A DNA stretch of 64,000 nt from Karalla daura. Taxonomy: Eukaryota; Chordata; Actinopteri; Chaetodontiformes; Leiognathidae. Positions within the stretch are counted from its first letter, which is position 1; each line of letters starts with the position of its first letter. Position numbers and translations under genes: made by a program. Where the stretch lies: NCBI GenBank assembly GCA_029224185.1, contig CM055199.1, positions 17,865,767-17,929,766 on the forward strand. The letters are read 5' to 3'. Shown in pieces: positions 42,201 to 50,470 of the stretch. The notes under the pieces were generated by a model that saw nothing but the letters and a program-made list of their open reading frames with translations, was not told the origin of the DNA and made no database searches.

Positions 42201-45200
42201 GCTGAAAACAAGTCTTCCCCAGTTTAAAGTTGATATGAGGAACAGTTAAAGACAACCTCTCCTCCCATCTGGTTGTTCACTTTGAACTCAATTGGATTGT
42301 TAGGAATCTTGGTGACTCAGATAGTGAGGCTTTATACTTGAAACACAGATATGGGCTCTGGAGCCTTGAGGATGTCATCTAATCTTTGCAAACATCGCAC
42401 ATCAGTGAGCTTTCTCGAGTAATGGCATAGAGGATGTGTCTACCGGGTTATAGGTAGTGACAGGAGCTCAATCCAATATGACCAGTGGATATAAGTGTAA
42501 TTCAAGGTATGCAAAATGGCTTGACCCAACATTCAGCAGAGAACGAATGCTAGAAATGCCCTTAAAATTTGGCCACTGATTGACCATATGTGTTCTTTTA
42601 AAACCAAAATTAGGGCCAATTGGTCCCTCAGTTTTAGCCAGAAATGTTCATTTTGTTGCATGCCTAGAGAGTACGATATAGCCTCATTAGATAGAGGATT
42701 TGAAAGCAGTTGGGTTAAATCAACAATGTGGATAGTTAGAAGATGTTTATTATCCTATAAACGTCAGTAATGATGATGGATTAAGAGGAAATATGTGCAT
42801 GAATATGTGGGATGTTGCCACTTCCTTAATGAAGTTACATCGGGCCGAGTTCACCTGCCAAAAGCTGTTTTTCCCTTCCTGCAGGTGAGAGAAATACAGT
42901 AAGAGGTGCACACATGCTTTTTTGTATCCCATCTGCTGTTTTATGTCAAACTCCACTCTTCTTTTCTCGTCTCCCTGCCTGCCCTCTCGTCTCTTCCTCC
43001 CCCGTTTGTCCTCGCTGTGTCCGTCATTAGGCAGGAATGAAAGGAGGGCATTATGAGGCTGGCCTGGCACCGTGGCTGCAGGACCATTAGAGAGCCCAGA
43101 GGCCTGTCCTCTCAGAGCCAACAGCAATTACTCTACACCGCTTGTGTTTTAATTACTGTGACATCAGCTCGACACACCGTAGTGTGTTAAAGGTAACAGA
43201 GGTCGACAGGGAGGACCGTAACAGTTAGATAACTAGTGCTTGGGAGCACAGGAGTGATGCATTTCTCGCAAAAAAAACCCAAAACGGTTACGTATCCAAA
43301 TCCTTTACCCCCCCCACCCCCTTCAGCTGTCACCATGCACAGGTATACCATGATTCCCAGCTCCTGAGCCAAGTGTCTTTAGTGGCTGGTCCCAGGTGAG
43401 GCGAGGCGATTCACCGCTAGACGGGATCTGCTTTCAGCTCTTTATCACAAGTGGGGCCAAGGTGTCCAGGGAGAGTCCAGGGAGCTTTGTGTTGTTAATG
43501 GCACAGACAGTGTCCTCAGTGACTGGGAGGAGCGGAGGGAGAGCACCATTCGCTGCTCTGGAGCCTGGTAATTGCAAAGCCGATTCATCAGCACCACTGT
43601 AGCTCTCAGCTCGGTACAACGGAGACATTTTATCTGCAGCTAAAAGAGAGCGACATGACTTCACTGGGAAAAAGATATCAGGAAATATTGTGGAGCTGCA
43701 TAGCTCAGCGGTGAGAGCGTGCCACTGATGCTGCCAAGGTAAACTGTTTGTAACACTGAATGTACAAAATGCTACAGTCCTGGTTACTGAGTTGCACCAT
43801 CTTGCTGGAAGGTAACTCCAGTACCACAACGCCAGCGAGGCCAAACTGCAGTCAAGTGACAGCTGGTCTGAATCTCAGCTAAAAGATTTTGACATTCAAA
43901 TATCTCCCCCTGTTTTCTTCATATGCTAAACTCTGCTCAGCTGGTTGCCAGGCCCAGGGATGCCAGTGTTGGCTCATCGGTCCTCCAATGACACAGTCCA
44001 AACCAAATAATCTACATAACGACTTTTATTGTGTTTTCTATGAACCACAGATGGGGGACTGTGGTGATGTCTGTGTCCTTATTTTTCGGGCCAAAGTTGA
44101 TATTTGTACATAATAAATAACAAAATCATATGGTTAGATTTGCTGAGCACACTCATGCACTTTAAAGGATGAACCCTCCCCACTTTGCAAAGTTTGCACT
44201 CTTTGCTTCATGAGAATTCAACTTCAATTAGCCATTAAGTACTTACTGTGGTATCTTGCACAGAACATGTTTCTCATTGAAAGTAAGTTTTTGGTGACTA
44301 GTAATGTCATGCATGTCAAATTACTGCACAGCTGGTCTTAAAAGTTTCTTGCAAAGAGGTTTTCTGCCTTTTCTGCCCTTTAAGTACAGTATATATATCT
44401 TTTACATTTTTAGAACAAAATCATGTTTTACATAAAAGGTCAAAGCTTCAACAGCTGCCTCCTTCAACTTCTTTATCTTACATTTAAAGTGCAAACAGTG
44501 GCATTCACTGCACTCATGTGGCTGCAGGTGATTTATGGGGAGCAGCAGGGATTGTGACGCTTTTAAGTTCGAACAAAATACCCGACTCCCAAGCAAGTGC
44601 AGCATCTGATTTGTGATGTGAAATCAGCTGGATTTCTATTTCATGGCCTGTGTAAGTAGCACTGACAGAGAGTGCACCTGCGTGTGCCCACCCCCACACA
44701 AAGACGACCCTGTCAGGCCGGGAGAAAGTCAAGACTCTTACAGGCATGCACGTAGGATAGAGAGACATGCCTCTAGATACACACAATAAACAACAGCATT
44801 CTGAATACACAAACATGCAAACAGAGCAACAAACAGCACATAGAGAACATGCATACACAGGCCGAGCTCCTCACGAGGGGCTCAGGAGGACCTCTGACAG
44901 ACATCTGTAAGCAATCTAGGCTTTTCGCCCATCTCCTTTTCTTCCAGGCCTCCCTGTCCTTCTCTCTTTCTCTCTCTCTCTCTTTCCCCCTTTCTTTCTT
45001 TTCTGTTTGACCCCCCTGAGTCTCTGCTCTGACTGATGCCTGAACAGCGCAACACAACGCCAGAGAGCTGTTGAGTTACAGCTCGGTTCTAGCCTAATGT
45101 CAACACGCAGGATGGTGCACTGGGTGCAGTGTGCCAATGTTACTCACTGCTTACATTCTTTTTTATTCCAGGGAATCTGCAGAAATCCTTAAGTCAATTC

Positions 45201-45661
45201 CAATACCTTTTGAAAACTTCTTGAAGAAACTTTAAGACTTGGTCATCATTTCAATCACCAATGCATCTTTAACTCAACATACAGTTGTAGTTTGCAATTA
45301 AATCTATAGAGTACAACCATACAACAGACCTCGGATCACCTGGGAAGAAACAAAGCTTTTGTTTTTAAATTAAAAAGCAAAGTTTTAGAAAACAGACACC
45401 ATAAACACACTTTTTGCAGACTTTTTGTAAATAGACAAATACCTGGTTTTATTCAACTTCAACATGTGACTTGAATTATTTAAGATGTGCGTGAGGGTAT
45501 TTGAGTGAGCTTCTGCCGAGCAGTGCCCTTGTCTTGTTGTGAGTGCATCCCAGACCCTGAGACAGACCAGTGAATCTCTTTTTTTTGTCTTTTTGTCTTT
45601 TCTGTCCCCCGACCCCCCACTCCTGTCCGTCTTCCTGTTCCCAGTAGGTCGTCTGGTATGA
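14700..45661 (+). CDS. smoc1: SMOC1, secreted modular calcium-binding protein 1 (5' exon missing)
   Basis: SMOC1 is a secreted basement-membrane/matricellular protein of the SPARC family that modulates BMP signalling. I see, in order, a six-cysteine Kazal domain, a thyroglobulin type-1 domain with QC and CWCV, a SMOC-specific linker containing EITAPTLWIK, a second thyroglobulin domain with CWCV, and an EC domain with two EF-hand loops and the basic stretch KKKAKPKK. Core exons: 14700-14865, 18359-18471, 19568-19667, 22664-22711, 25481-25537, 26499-26579, 32324-32516, 34699-34781, 37287-37392, 37976-38220 and 45645-45661. All join in phase with GT/AG ends (1209 nt, 402 codons plus stop). The human protein is about 434-435 aa, so only a signal-peptide exon of about 30-35 residues is missing, presumably upstream. 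DAGQSKC, SKPTPTMET and the GRLV end favour SMOC1 over SMOC2. Two candidate cassette exons are listed separately. Confidence 0.93.
14949..15032 (+). CDS. smoc1: Candidate SMOC1 cassette exon, 84 nt
   Basis: After a T-rich tract ending GGTTTTCAG, an open stretch of 84 nt runs to AAAG/GTACAA. Its phase is 1 on both sides, so inclusion adds 28 residues without shifting frame. The residues begin GKNWVKIDQLPVPPAP and continue TSSSEGRDMELK. They would sit between the Kazal and first thyroglobulin domains. The insert has no cysteine and is rich in Pro and Ser, so it looks like a linker. I know of no such exon in human SMOC1. It could be fish-specific and alternatively spliced, or a chance open stretch. 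Confidence 0.5.
15033..18358 (+). other. smoc1: SMOC1 intron with AT-rich microsatellite core
   Basis: No coding exon was recognised. The segment holds a repeat relic near 17395-17470, (TA)n tracts at 17568-17588 and 17609-17632, and a very AT-rich stretch to about 17960. Confidence 0.6.
17568..17632. repeat. (TA)n microsatellites flanking a CT-rich block
   Basis: Two alternating TA runs are separated by TCTCTCCCTCTCTTTCTG and follow a poly(A) run of about 14. Confidence 0.88.
18359..18471 (+). CDS. smoc1: SMOC1 exon: first half of thyroglobulin domain 1
   Basis: The acceptor is GCGTTGCAG and the donor is CCCAG/GTCTGT. It encodes DAGQSKCRFERNQALEQA, then RRPQESMFIPECNEDGTFAQ. It enters in phase 1 and leaves in phase 0. 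CNEDGTFAQ precedes the QC motif carried by the next exon. Confidence 0.93.
18472..19567 (+). other. smoc1: SMOC1 intron inside thyroglobulin domain 1
   Basis: It is filled mostly by repeat relics at 18535-18860 and 19140-19240. No other gene was seen. Confidence 0.6.
18535..18860. repeat. Dispersed repeat relic in SMOC1 intron
   Basis: The order is TTTATTCACAGAGCTCTACA, then GTTTTCAGCCCTGGCTTAAA, then GCAGCATAATCCTGCTTTGT. It matches the layout of a common fish dispersed repeat. A second fragment with the GTGCTTTACAGAGGCAAAG phrase lies at 19160-19240. Confidence 0.45.
19568..19667 (+). CDS. smoc1: SMOC1 exon: second half of thyroglobulin domain 1
   Basis: The acceptor is CTGTCTCCAG and the donor is TTCAG/GTACTG. 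It encodes VQCHTLTGYCWCVTSDGKP with the diagnostic QC and CWCV motifs, and closes with HNRTPVCS. HNRT is a possible N-glycosylation sequon. It enters in phase 0 and leaves in phase 1. Confidence 0.94.
19668..22663 (+). other. smoc1: SMOC1 intron
   Basis: It contains a repeat relic at about 20035-20250 and a (TCC)n tract at 20611-20640. A two-copy TTAGGG-like string near 21596 is too short to mean anything. No exon was recognised. Confidence 0.55.
20035..20250. mobile_element. Retroelement tail relic (AATCAGCTTTATTGGC type)
   Basis: It begins AGAATCAGCTTTATTGGC and continues with AT-rich text including AAATAAATAGAAG and TATGTATGTTTACAG. This is the familiar layout of a fish non-LTR element tail. 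The family is not assigned. Confidence 0.4.
22664..22711 (+). CDS. smoc1: SMOC1 exon: linker after thyroglobulin domain 1
   Basis: This 48-nt exon has the acceptor CTCTTTACAG and the donor AAAAG/GTGAGT. It encodes GSVTDKPPGPPNSGRK, matching the GSVTDKP-type linker of SMOC1. It is phase 1 on both sides and could be skipped without a frameshift. Confidence 0.9.
23945..24135 (+). mobile_element. tRNA-derived SINE-like relic
   Basis: It carries a pol III B-box-like CTGGTTCGAATCCCAG, then CCTCCCACAGTCCAAATACATG and TTGGAGACTCTAAATTGCC. These blocks are typical of fish tRNA-derived SINEs. A related copy lies at 41010-41220. Confidence 0.6.
25170..25189. repeat. (GT)n microsatellite
   Basis: A run of alternating TG of about 20 bp. 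Confidence 0.85.
25481..25537 (+). CDS. smoc1: SMOC1 exon: SMOC-specific linker
   Basis: This 57-nt exon has the acceptor CTCAACCCAG and the donor CGATG/GTACGT. It encodes DDGSKPTPTMETHVPPEGD, nearly the human SMOC1 linker. It is phase 1 on both sides. Confidence 0.92.
25814..26150. mobile_element. MITE with inverted ends and TA flanks
   Basis: The left end is CAGTTAAGTCCAGAAATCTT. The right end, read on the minus strand, is CAGTTAGGCCTAGAAATATC. Both are flanked by TA, as expected of a Tc1/mariner-pogo-type target duplication. The element is about 337 bp and non-coding, and resembles a common teleost MITE starting CAGTTAGGTCCATAAAT. Confidence 0.75.
26499..26579 (+). CDS. smoc1: SMOC1 exon: SMOC domain core
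   Basis: This 81-nt exon has the acceptor CTTTTGCAG and the donor GCAAG/GTGAGA. It encodes EITAPTLWIKQLVYKENR, then QNSSTSRKQ. EITAPTLWIK is the recognisable SMOC-specific motif and QNSS contains a possible N-glycosylation site. It is phase 1 on both sides. Confidence 0.92.
27761..27789. repeat. (GT)n microsatellite
   Basis: A GT run of about 29 bp. Confidence 0.9.
29104..29160. repeat. Imperfect (CA)n microsatellite
   Basis: CA repeats are interrupted by CCCACACC-type and TGCA units. Confidence 0.85.
30156..30237. repeat. (CA)n microsatellite, 82 bp
   Basis: An uninterrupted (CA)41. Confidence 0.96.
32324..32516 (+). CDS. smoc1: SMOC1 exon: thyroglobulin domain 2
   Basis: The acceptor is TGGTTTTAG and the donor is CCAG/GTAACA. 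It encodes EKVPSCDQERQSALDEARQ, then a run with GGLYKPVQCHQSTGYCWCVL and a TGRPIPGTST end. QC and CWCV mark the second thyroglobulin type-1 repeat. It enters in phase 1 and leaves in phase 2 (Arg split AG/G). Confidence 0.95.
32517..34698 (+). other. smoc1: SMOC1 intron
   Basis: No exon or recognised repeat was seen beyond A-rich runs near 34020 and 34057. Confidence 0.5.
34699..34781 (+). CDS. smoc1: SMOC1 exon: end of thyroglobulin domain 2 and linker
   Basis: The acceptor is TGTGTTCCAG. It encodes the split Arg, then YQTPECDGAARSHVSDTEDP and FQDRELI. The donor ATAG/GTTTCC is weak: only GT matches consensus after the junction. The phase (2 in, 1 out) fits both neighbours and DPFxDREL matches human SMOC1, so the call is safe despite the donor. 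Confidence 0.9.
34782..37286 (+). other. smoc1: SMOC1 intron
   Basis: It contains the repeat copy at 35235-35395 and purine-rich DNA at 36640-36790. No exon was recognised. Confidence 0.5.
35235..35395. repeat. Decayed dispersed repeat, copy C
   Basis: GAAGCAAACTGGTC, GTGACCCCC, AGTGTTTTCATTC and TTAATGGAAATGCACTTAC occur in the same order as in the copy at 690-1080. Confidence 0.5.
37287..37392 (+). CDS. smoc1: SMOC1 exon: start of EC domain
   Basis: The acceptor is TGTGCCAG and the donor is GGGAG/GTAAGC. It encodes GCPEGKKVEFITSLLDALTT, then DMVQAINSPAPSGGG, nearly the same as human SMOC1. It ends in a split Arg (AG/G). Confidence 0.94.
37393..37975 (+). other. smoc1: SMOC1 intron between the EC-domain exons
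   Basis: AT-rich, with no recognised feature. Confidence 0.55.
37976..38220 (+). CDS. smoc1: SMOC1 exon: EF-hand pair of EC domain
   Basis: The acceptor is CTCCAACCAG and the donor is GGAGG/GTAAGA. It encodes FVEPDPSHTLEERVVHWYF, then EF-hand loop 1 DNNGSHDINKKE (Ca ligands D1, N3, S5, D7, E12), a basic segment KPFKRYLKKKAKPKK, and EF-hand loop 2 DLNKDRAISLQE (D1, N3, D5, E12). It ends LKGCLGVSKE. The basic segment suits the known heparan-sulfate binding of the SMOC EC domain. Confidence 0.96.
38221..38967 (+). other. smoc1: SMOC1 intron after the EF-hand exon
   Basis: The frame stays open past the donor to 38396, but what follows (GKRKREAGRGRD and onward) has no SMOC1 similarity. Splicing at 38221 is preferred. 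Confidence 0.6.
38968..39021 (+). CDS. smoc1: Candidate SMOC1 cassette exon near the C-terminus, 54 nt
   Basis: The acceptor is CTCTCTTCTGCAG and the donor is TTCA/GTAAGG. It is phase 1 on both sides and would add 18 residues GSSTTSGSQGTRQGTKLF followed by Ile at the junction. The peptide is Ser/Thr/Gly/Gln-rich with a QGTRQGTK repeat from a short direct duplication (CAAGGGACAAGG). If the donor is not used, the frame continues SKAN and stops at 39033-39035. Skipping the exon gives KEVGRLV; inclusion gives LFIGRLV. Confidence 0.6.
39690..39714. repeat. (TTTTC)n tract
   Basis: Tandem CTTTT pentamers. Confidence 0.85.
41010..41220 (+). mobile_element. SINE-like relic, second copy
   Basis: It carries CAACAGTCCAAAAACATGCA, GTCAATTGGAGGGTCTTAA and GATGGACTGGAGACCTATCC, followed by AGGGTGT. 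These blocks are typical of fish SINE bodies and are shared in part with 23945-24135. Confidence 0.6.
45178..45450. repeat. Dispersed repeat, copy 1 of a local pair
   Basis: It aligns by eye with 50205-50470: ATCTGCAGAAATCCTTAAGT, then CAATACCTTTT, then CATCTTTAACT, AAACAAAGC and GCAAAGTTT in the same order and strand. Class unknown. It lies about 200 bp before the terminal SMOC1 exon. Confidence 0.6.
45645..45661 (+). CDS. smoc1: SMOC1 terminal coding exon (17 coding nt)
   Basis: The acceptor is CTTCCTGTTCCCAG. The coding part is the second and third bases of a split codon, then GGT CGT CTG GTA TGA: GRLV and stop. Joined to 38220 the end reads SKEVGRLV, which I recall as the end of one human SMOC1 isoform. 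Joined to 39021 it reads LFIGRLV. It is too short for ORF-based detection; phase and family ending identify it. Confidence 0.85.
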
Positions 45662-45681
45662 GAAGAGTGGGATCCAGAAGC

Positions 45682-45750
45682 TGAGAGGAGAGAAGAGGAG
45701 AGGAGAGGAGAGGAGAGGGGAAGAGAGGAGAAGAGAGGAGAGGAGAGCAG
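45682..45750. repeat. GAGAG-rich tract in SMOC1 3' UTR
   Basis: Imperfect AGAGG/GAGAA pentamer repeats just downstream of the SMOC1 stop. Confidence 0.85.
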
Positions 45751-47727
45751 AGGGCACAGAGGGAAGCCATCTGTACGCTTGCTGACAGGAAAGAGAAAGA
45801 TGGAGCAGAAAAATTAAGAAGTTCCTGTGTTTAAAAAAAAGAAGACCAGAAAAACAAGAAAAGAAAACTAAGCGGCGCCAAAATATTTGCACTTTCTCCT
45901 CCCTGTGTTTTGCCATTTTATCTGTATGAACATGTTTTTTTTTTTCTCTTGAAGTGACTGAACAGGTCTAGGTAAGAGCGAGAATATATTTGTAAAAAAA
46001 AAAAAGAAAAAAGATGACTCACCACTGGAAGATGTGTTTTTAACACCACATTTCCCCTTGTGTTTCGTCTGCTGTTGTGATTTGTCCTCAGAAAAATGCA
46101 CAGTTTGTGGCTATCGTATCCAGCTTACTCCCCCACCACCCCTTTAACCGATAGGAGCACACAGGCCACTGATTAGTGATTAAAGAGGAGCCCACCGTAA
46201 CATTCAGCCCCAGTATCACATAAATGAGGTGCAGCCATGCAGAACAATCTGAAAGAATGTGTAATACTATTTGTGAGCATGCATTATTAAGTAAACAAAA
46301 TGCATTACACATTAACTATGACCATAAAGTCTAATCTATCAGCATAGGTTTAACTGTATTTGCACTGTGCAGAACATTCTAGATACATTAACATATTGGC
46401 TTAAGGATTAGGGAACCATCTCCCATATGTATTGCATATGGTATAATTCAACGCAGGGTTAAAGTTAGTCATAAGTTCTTACCTGACTTTCTTGCCACAA
46501 TTTCTCAAAGGTGGATGTTAAATAGAACCTAAAACCAATGCAAGACCGTCATGTTTTTAGTCTGCAGGTTTCTCAATGTCAGCATGGACGTCTGTGCAAG
46601 ATGCCTGGAAGTTTCCATTGTTTTTCTACTTTTTTTTATGTCTGTGCTAGCAAAAAGTTAAATAAGTCAAGCTAAACAGCTCAAAAGGCGAATAGTAACA
46701 TAAAAAATCATGCAAGTTCAAACCACGATATGATGAAGGCCGTTCTTCACACATGTACAATGTGGAGTCAAGCTACAAATCACTGCAGCCAGTTTTATTA
46801 GTTTTCTGATATGGTAATATTGCTATTAATTTTCTGCAGTCTACCCCCCCCCACACACAAAAAAAGAATTCACCAGGAGTGTTTGGTATTTATGCATTCG
46901 TCAGGCTCCACTGGCCGCCTCTCCAAATTACAGCATCGACAAAGACCCCCTGGTGGGGACTTTAATTTCCCTTCACAGCCGACGGTCCAGAGACGGAGTC
47001 GTAACAGTACCAGGAAAACGAGGTGGCACAGATGACTAAACCCGGCCAGTAAATGGAGTAAGATGTTTACACGGCTCAATATCCCGTTAACATCAGCTCG
47101 TTTCAGCTGTCATATTCACGTTTATCCCAGTTATTGCAAACAACATGTGGCATTTACAAATGCCTGTGCCTAAAATAAATATTTGAGTCTCCTTAGTAAT
47201 ATCAGAGTATTTTTTTTTGTATGTAAACACATTCATTGTATAACCTCGAGCAGTTGATGTCAGTCCTGCTCTGTGAAACACTTCACCACGCATACTTGGA
47301 GCTCTGCCACCTTATGTAAGACAACGCAATAAGTCTTTAAAAAATACGCCCCGGGGTGTCCGATAAGTAGGGGAAATGACTGAGCAGAGAGGGGAAAAAA
47401 CAGGAGAAAAAAAAGAAGTTTTGGAATGCATAAAAAGAGATGAATTTCATCACATTTAGGAACAATCGAGTCTGAAAAATGAAGAATGAGTTGGCAGTCG
47501 CGGCCTGAATGATTGTTTTCTAGTTTTGCTTTGTTTTGTTTTTGTAGTTGTGTATTTCATAGCATATTCCAGAGAGTCGCCGCGGTGGCTCGTGAACGTG
47601 AGACAAAAAAGGCTCCTATTGTAAATATGTACAATAACCTTTATTTGTTTGTTCGTTTTACTAAATGTCATTGATGGGGGCATGTGGGTGTTTCACTTCC
47701 TTCACTGTCGTTCTGGCTCATTGTAAA

Positions 47728-47760
<33 letters not shown>
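47728..47760. repeat. (TA)n microsatellite
   Basis: An alternating TA run interrupted by an AAA triplet. Confidence 0.88.
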
Positions 47761-49308
47761 CATACCTTCCACTGTGTTTACATCATGTCAAACATTAGGC
47801 TGTTACAGTAGCTAATTCACAACATTGAAAAGCGTAGATGAGACTGGATGCTGTCAGCTCTCAGCTCTGTTTATTTTACCTGTGGTTGGGGGTTATTTGA
47901 CTATTTCACTATGTTTTATGACTCCTGCCATCCTCACTGTACCCGGTCAAGAATGTATACAGTATCTGGTGCTTAATCCATGGCAAACACAAAGTCCAGT
48001 CCACTCCTAATTTGAACTGGATGGTTGTGCCAAGAAAGAGAGGAGAAGAGAAACTTGTCTCTTGTATGCAGACAGTCGTGCAGTCTCTCCTGAGGGCCTG
48101 CTCCAGTCTAGCTCTGAACACTGGGCTTGTGTGTCCGCTGAAGTGCTTCCAGACGCTGCAGAGCTGCAGCGCACATGAGAGATCTGAAACAACCTAACAG
48201 GCTGGTAATCACCGCTAATCATGATGGGGGCGGGGCTGGATGGTGAAGGGGGTGGAGGGGGGGGTCATACTGAATACTGTCAGTCTGACAGGAGAGCAGC
48301 CCAGATTGTCTCGCTCGCTCTCTGGCCACTTTTCCAGGCTTGTCGAGACCATCTCAAGATGTTTTGACAATATTTCTTATTCATAGCTGGAGAAATTAGA
48401 TCTGCTGGAAAACAAAACACCGAGGAGTGTTGTCTTTGGGTGAAATTGGTCAATGTAAATTATGTGGCTTGAGGTGCAGCTGTTTGGCTAAGCAATGAAA
48501 ACTAAAATGTTTTTTTTTTCTCCAATTTAAGACAGACCTTTCTCTCCTGAGCTGTTTGGAAGCTGTGTTATGACAGACACAAGCAGGATCAAAAAGATAA
48601 CAAAAAATTAGCACTCGCTGATAAAATGCTTGAGTGTATAAAGTGCATCTTGGCGCAGCTGCAGTGGTAGTTTACACATGGGTTGTATCACTTTCCCGTG
48701 CTTCCCCCCCTCTCATCTGCACTGTGACATAAATTCAAAGCGGTCATAATGAGAAAAAGGTCTGCAGATGCCCAACATTCAGATCTACTGAGAAACAAGC
48801 AACCAGCGATTGCCTGGTCTAGTGCCTAAGATGCAACAGCCTGAAGAGCCGAGCCCGGCCTCCAGAGCAACAAACCGTCAATAAAGCCATCATGTATTTC
48901 CTGCAGAGACACACTGACAGCACTGTATCATGTGCTATTCTGCACGGATCGAACTGTTTTCACCCGGATCGGCCTTACCACAAAAATGTAACAATTTCTA
49001 AAAAAAAAAAAAAAGCAAAAACAAAAACCTTGTTAATCAGGAGAAATGGATGATTTTCAGATGGATATTTGTTTTCCAGAGCTACTTCTTCTTTCCTCTT
49101 CCCCTTGGCCTCACCCCATCGACCATGCCAGAAAGTGAAAAACAAAAGCAACAATAATATAGATCCGATCCCAGCACTATTGCTCAGTGTGTGGACTCGC
49201 TGTTTGGAGTTGACACAGGGGACGAGCTCACTGGGAGGGATGAGGAGGGGGGCAGGAGTCCCATCCTGACCCCTACTGGTCCACACAGCTCAGTGCCTTG
49301 TGCAAACT

Positions 49309-49311
<3 letters not shown>

Positions 49312-49350
<39 letters not shown>
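49312..49350. repeat. (CA)n microsatellite
   Basis: A CA run of about 39 bp. Confidence 0.93.
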
Positions 49351-49351
<1 letters not shown>

Positions 49352-49717
49352 GCACACACCAATGACACTGTATAAACCACAGCAAATGAATTTTCATGAT
49401 TTGACAATAAATGTTTTGAAAGGACCATCTCTTTGCAATTTTGTGACTTTAAGTTGCATCACCGAAGTGGAAATTGTATAGTGTTGAAAAGAAAAAAAAA
49501 TGTCCAAAATTATTTGATCATTACAAATGTCTTTCAGTTGTTGCTATGAATGCATTACTCCATTGTGTCTTTGAATATAAACACTTTCTGTCAATGTCAT
49601 GTGTGCGTCTGAGATTCTCTGATTTAGTGATGAGACTTCAAAGGTGTGGATGTTGTCACTGCCTGATGGGAGTTGAGGGGTCGCCGGTGATGGGGGTGGT
49701 TTGGAAATGGAGGAGGT

Positions 49718-49752
<35 letters not shown>

Positions 49753-49768
49753 GAGAGAGAGAGAGAGG
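49718..49768. repeat. (GA)n microsatellite
   Basis: A GA run of about 50 bp with one GGG interruption. Confidence 0.93.
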
Positions 49769-50204
49769 GAGGATTGTATCACAGATGAAATTGGAACCAA
49801 GAGGCAGCTGCAGTACATCTGTCTTGTACTGACACATGTGGCATTTGACTTCCAGTGTGAAGTTCAAAAGAGTTTTATAATGACGCAGCTGCTTAGGGAT
49901 GTATGTGCGTGAGGGTGTGTGAGTGTGAGTGTGTGTGTTTTCTCCTTTGTTGAAGGTGGGGTGGTGGGTGGTGGGTAGGCGGGTTGCCCAAAGGGTTTCA
50001 TAGGTGAGAACTGGAATTTGGGGTTTTGTACGTGACGTGCGGGCAGTACAGGTGCTTCTTGATGTTCTCCCAGGAATCTTTTTTTTTTTATATTTAGCTG
50101 GCTTAATCCTGCATCACTTTACAATGCTGACAAACTTGCCCCCCCCCCCGAAAAAAAAAGCTTATTAACACCTTTTCAAGATGAAAACATCTCACACATG
50201 GAGT

Positions 50205-50470
50205 ATCTGCAGGAATGCTCAAGTTAAATCCAATACCTTTTTCAGACTTCATAAAGTCCTTCCAGAAAAACATTAAGACCTCATTAAGACCTCCACCATT
50301 TAAACTGTAATCAGCAACACGTCTTTAACTTGCAAAACAGTTGCAGTTAGTAACTAAACCTAAGGAGCACAACCATATAACGGACTTCAGATGAGCTGGG
50401 AAGGAACAAAGCTCAGAAGAATAAATTAAACCAAAAGGCAAAGTTTATGAGTTTATGTACACCGTTGGTC
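50205..50470. repeat. Dispersed repeat, copy 2 of a local pair
   Basis: Same order of blocks as 45178-45450. Downstream text to about 50670 (AATACCCCATAAAACTGG, ATACTTTTTGGAACTCCTG) may belong to the same longer element. Confidence 0.55.

Larger units (their letters stand above)
39022..45644 (+). other. smoc1: Last SMOC1 intron
   Basis: About 6.6 kb. It holds a (TTTTC)n tract (39690-39714), a SINE-like relic (41010-41220), a tRNA A-box-like string near 43700, and a dispersed repeat (45178-45450) close to the terminal exon. Confidence 0.55.
45662..49420 (+). other. smoc1: Probable SMOC1 3' UTR and flank
   Basis: No coding frame of interest follows the stop at 45661. A GA-rich tract (45682-45750), T-rich stretches and a (TA)n tract (47728-47760) are present. 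AATAAA hexamers at 47174, 48880 and 49406 are possible poly(A) signals. I cannot tell which is used, so the end is uncertain. Confidence 0.4.

Noticed and set aside
43693..43735. tRNA A-box-like string (ATAGCTCAGCGGTGAGAGCG)
   Set aside because: No cloverleaf or convincing B box follows; at most a tRNA-derived SINE fragment.
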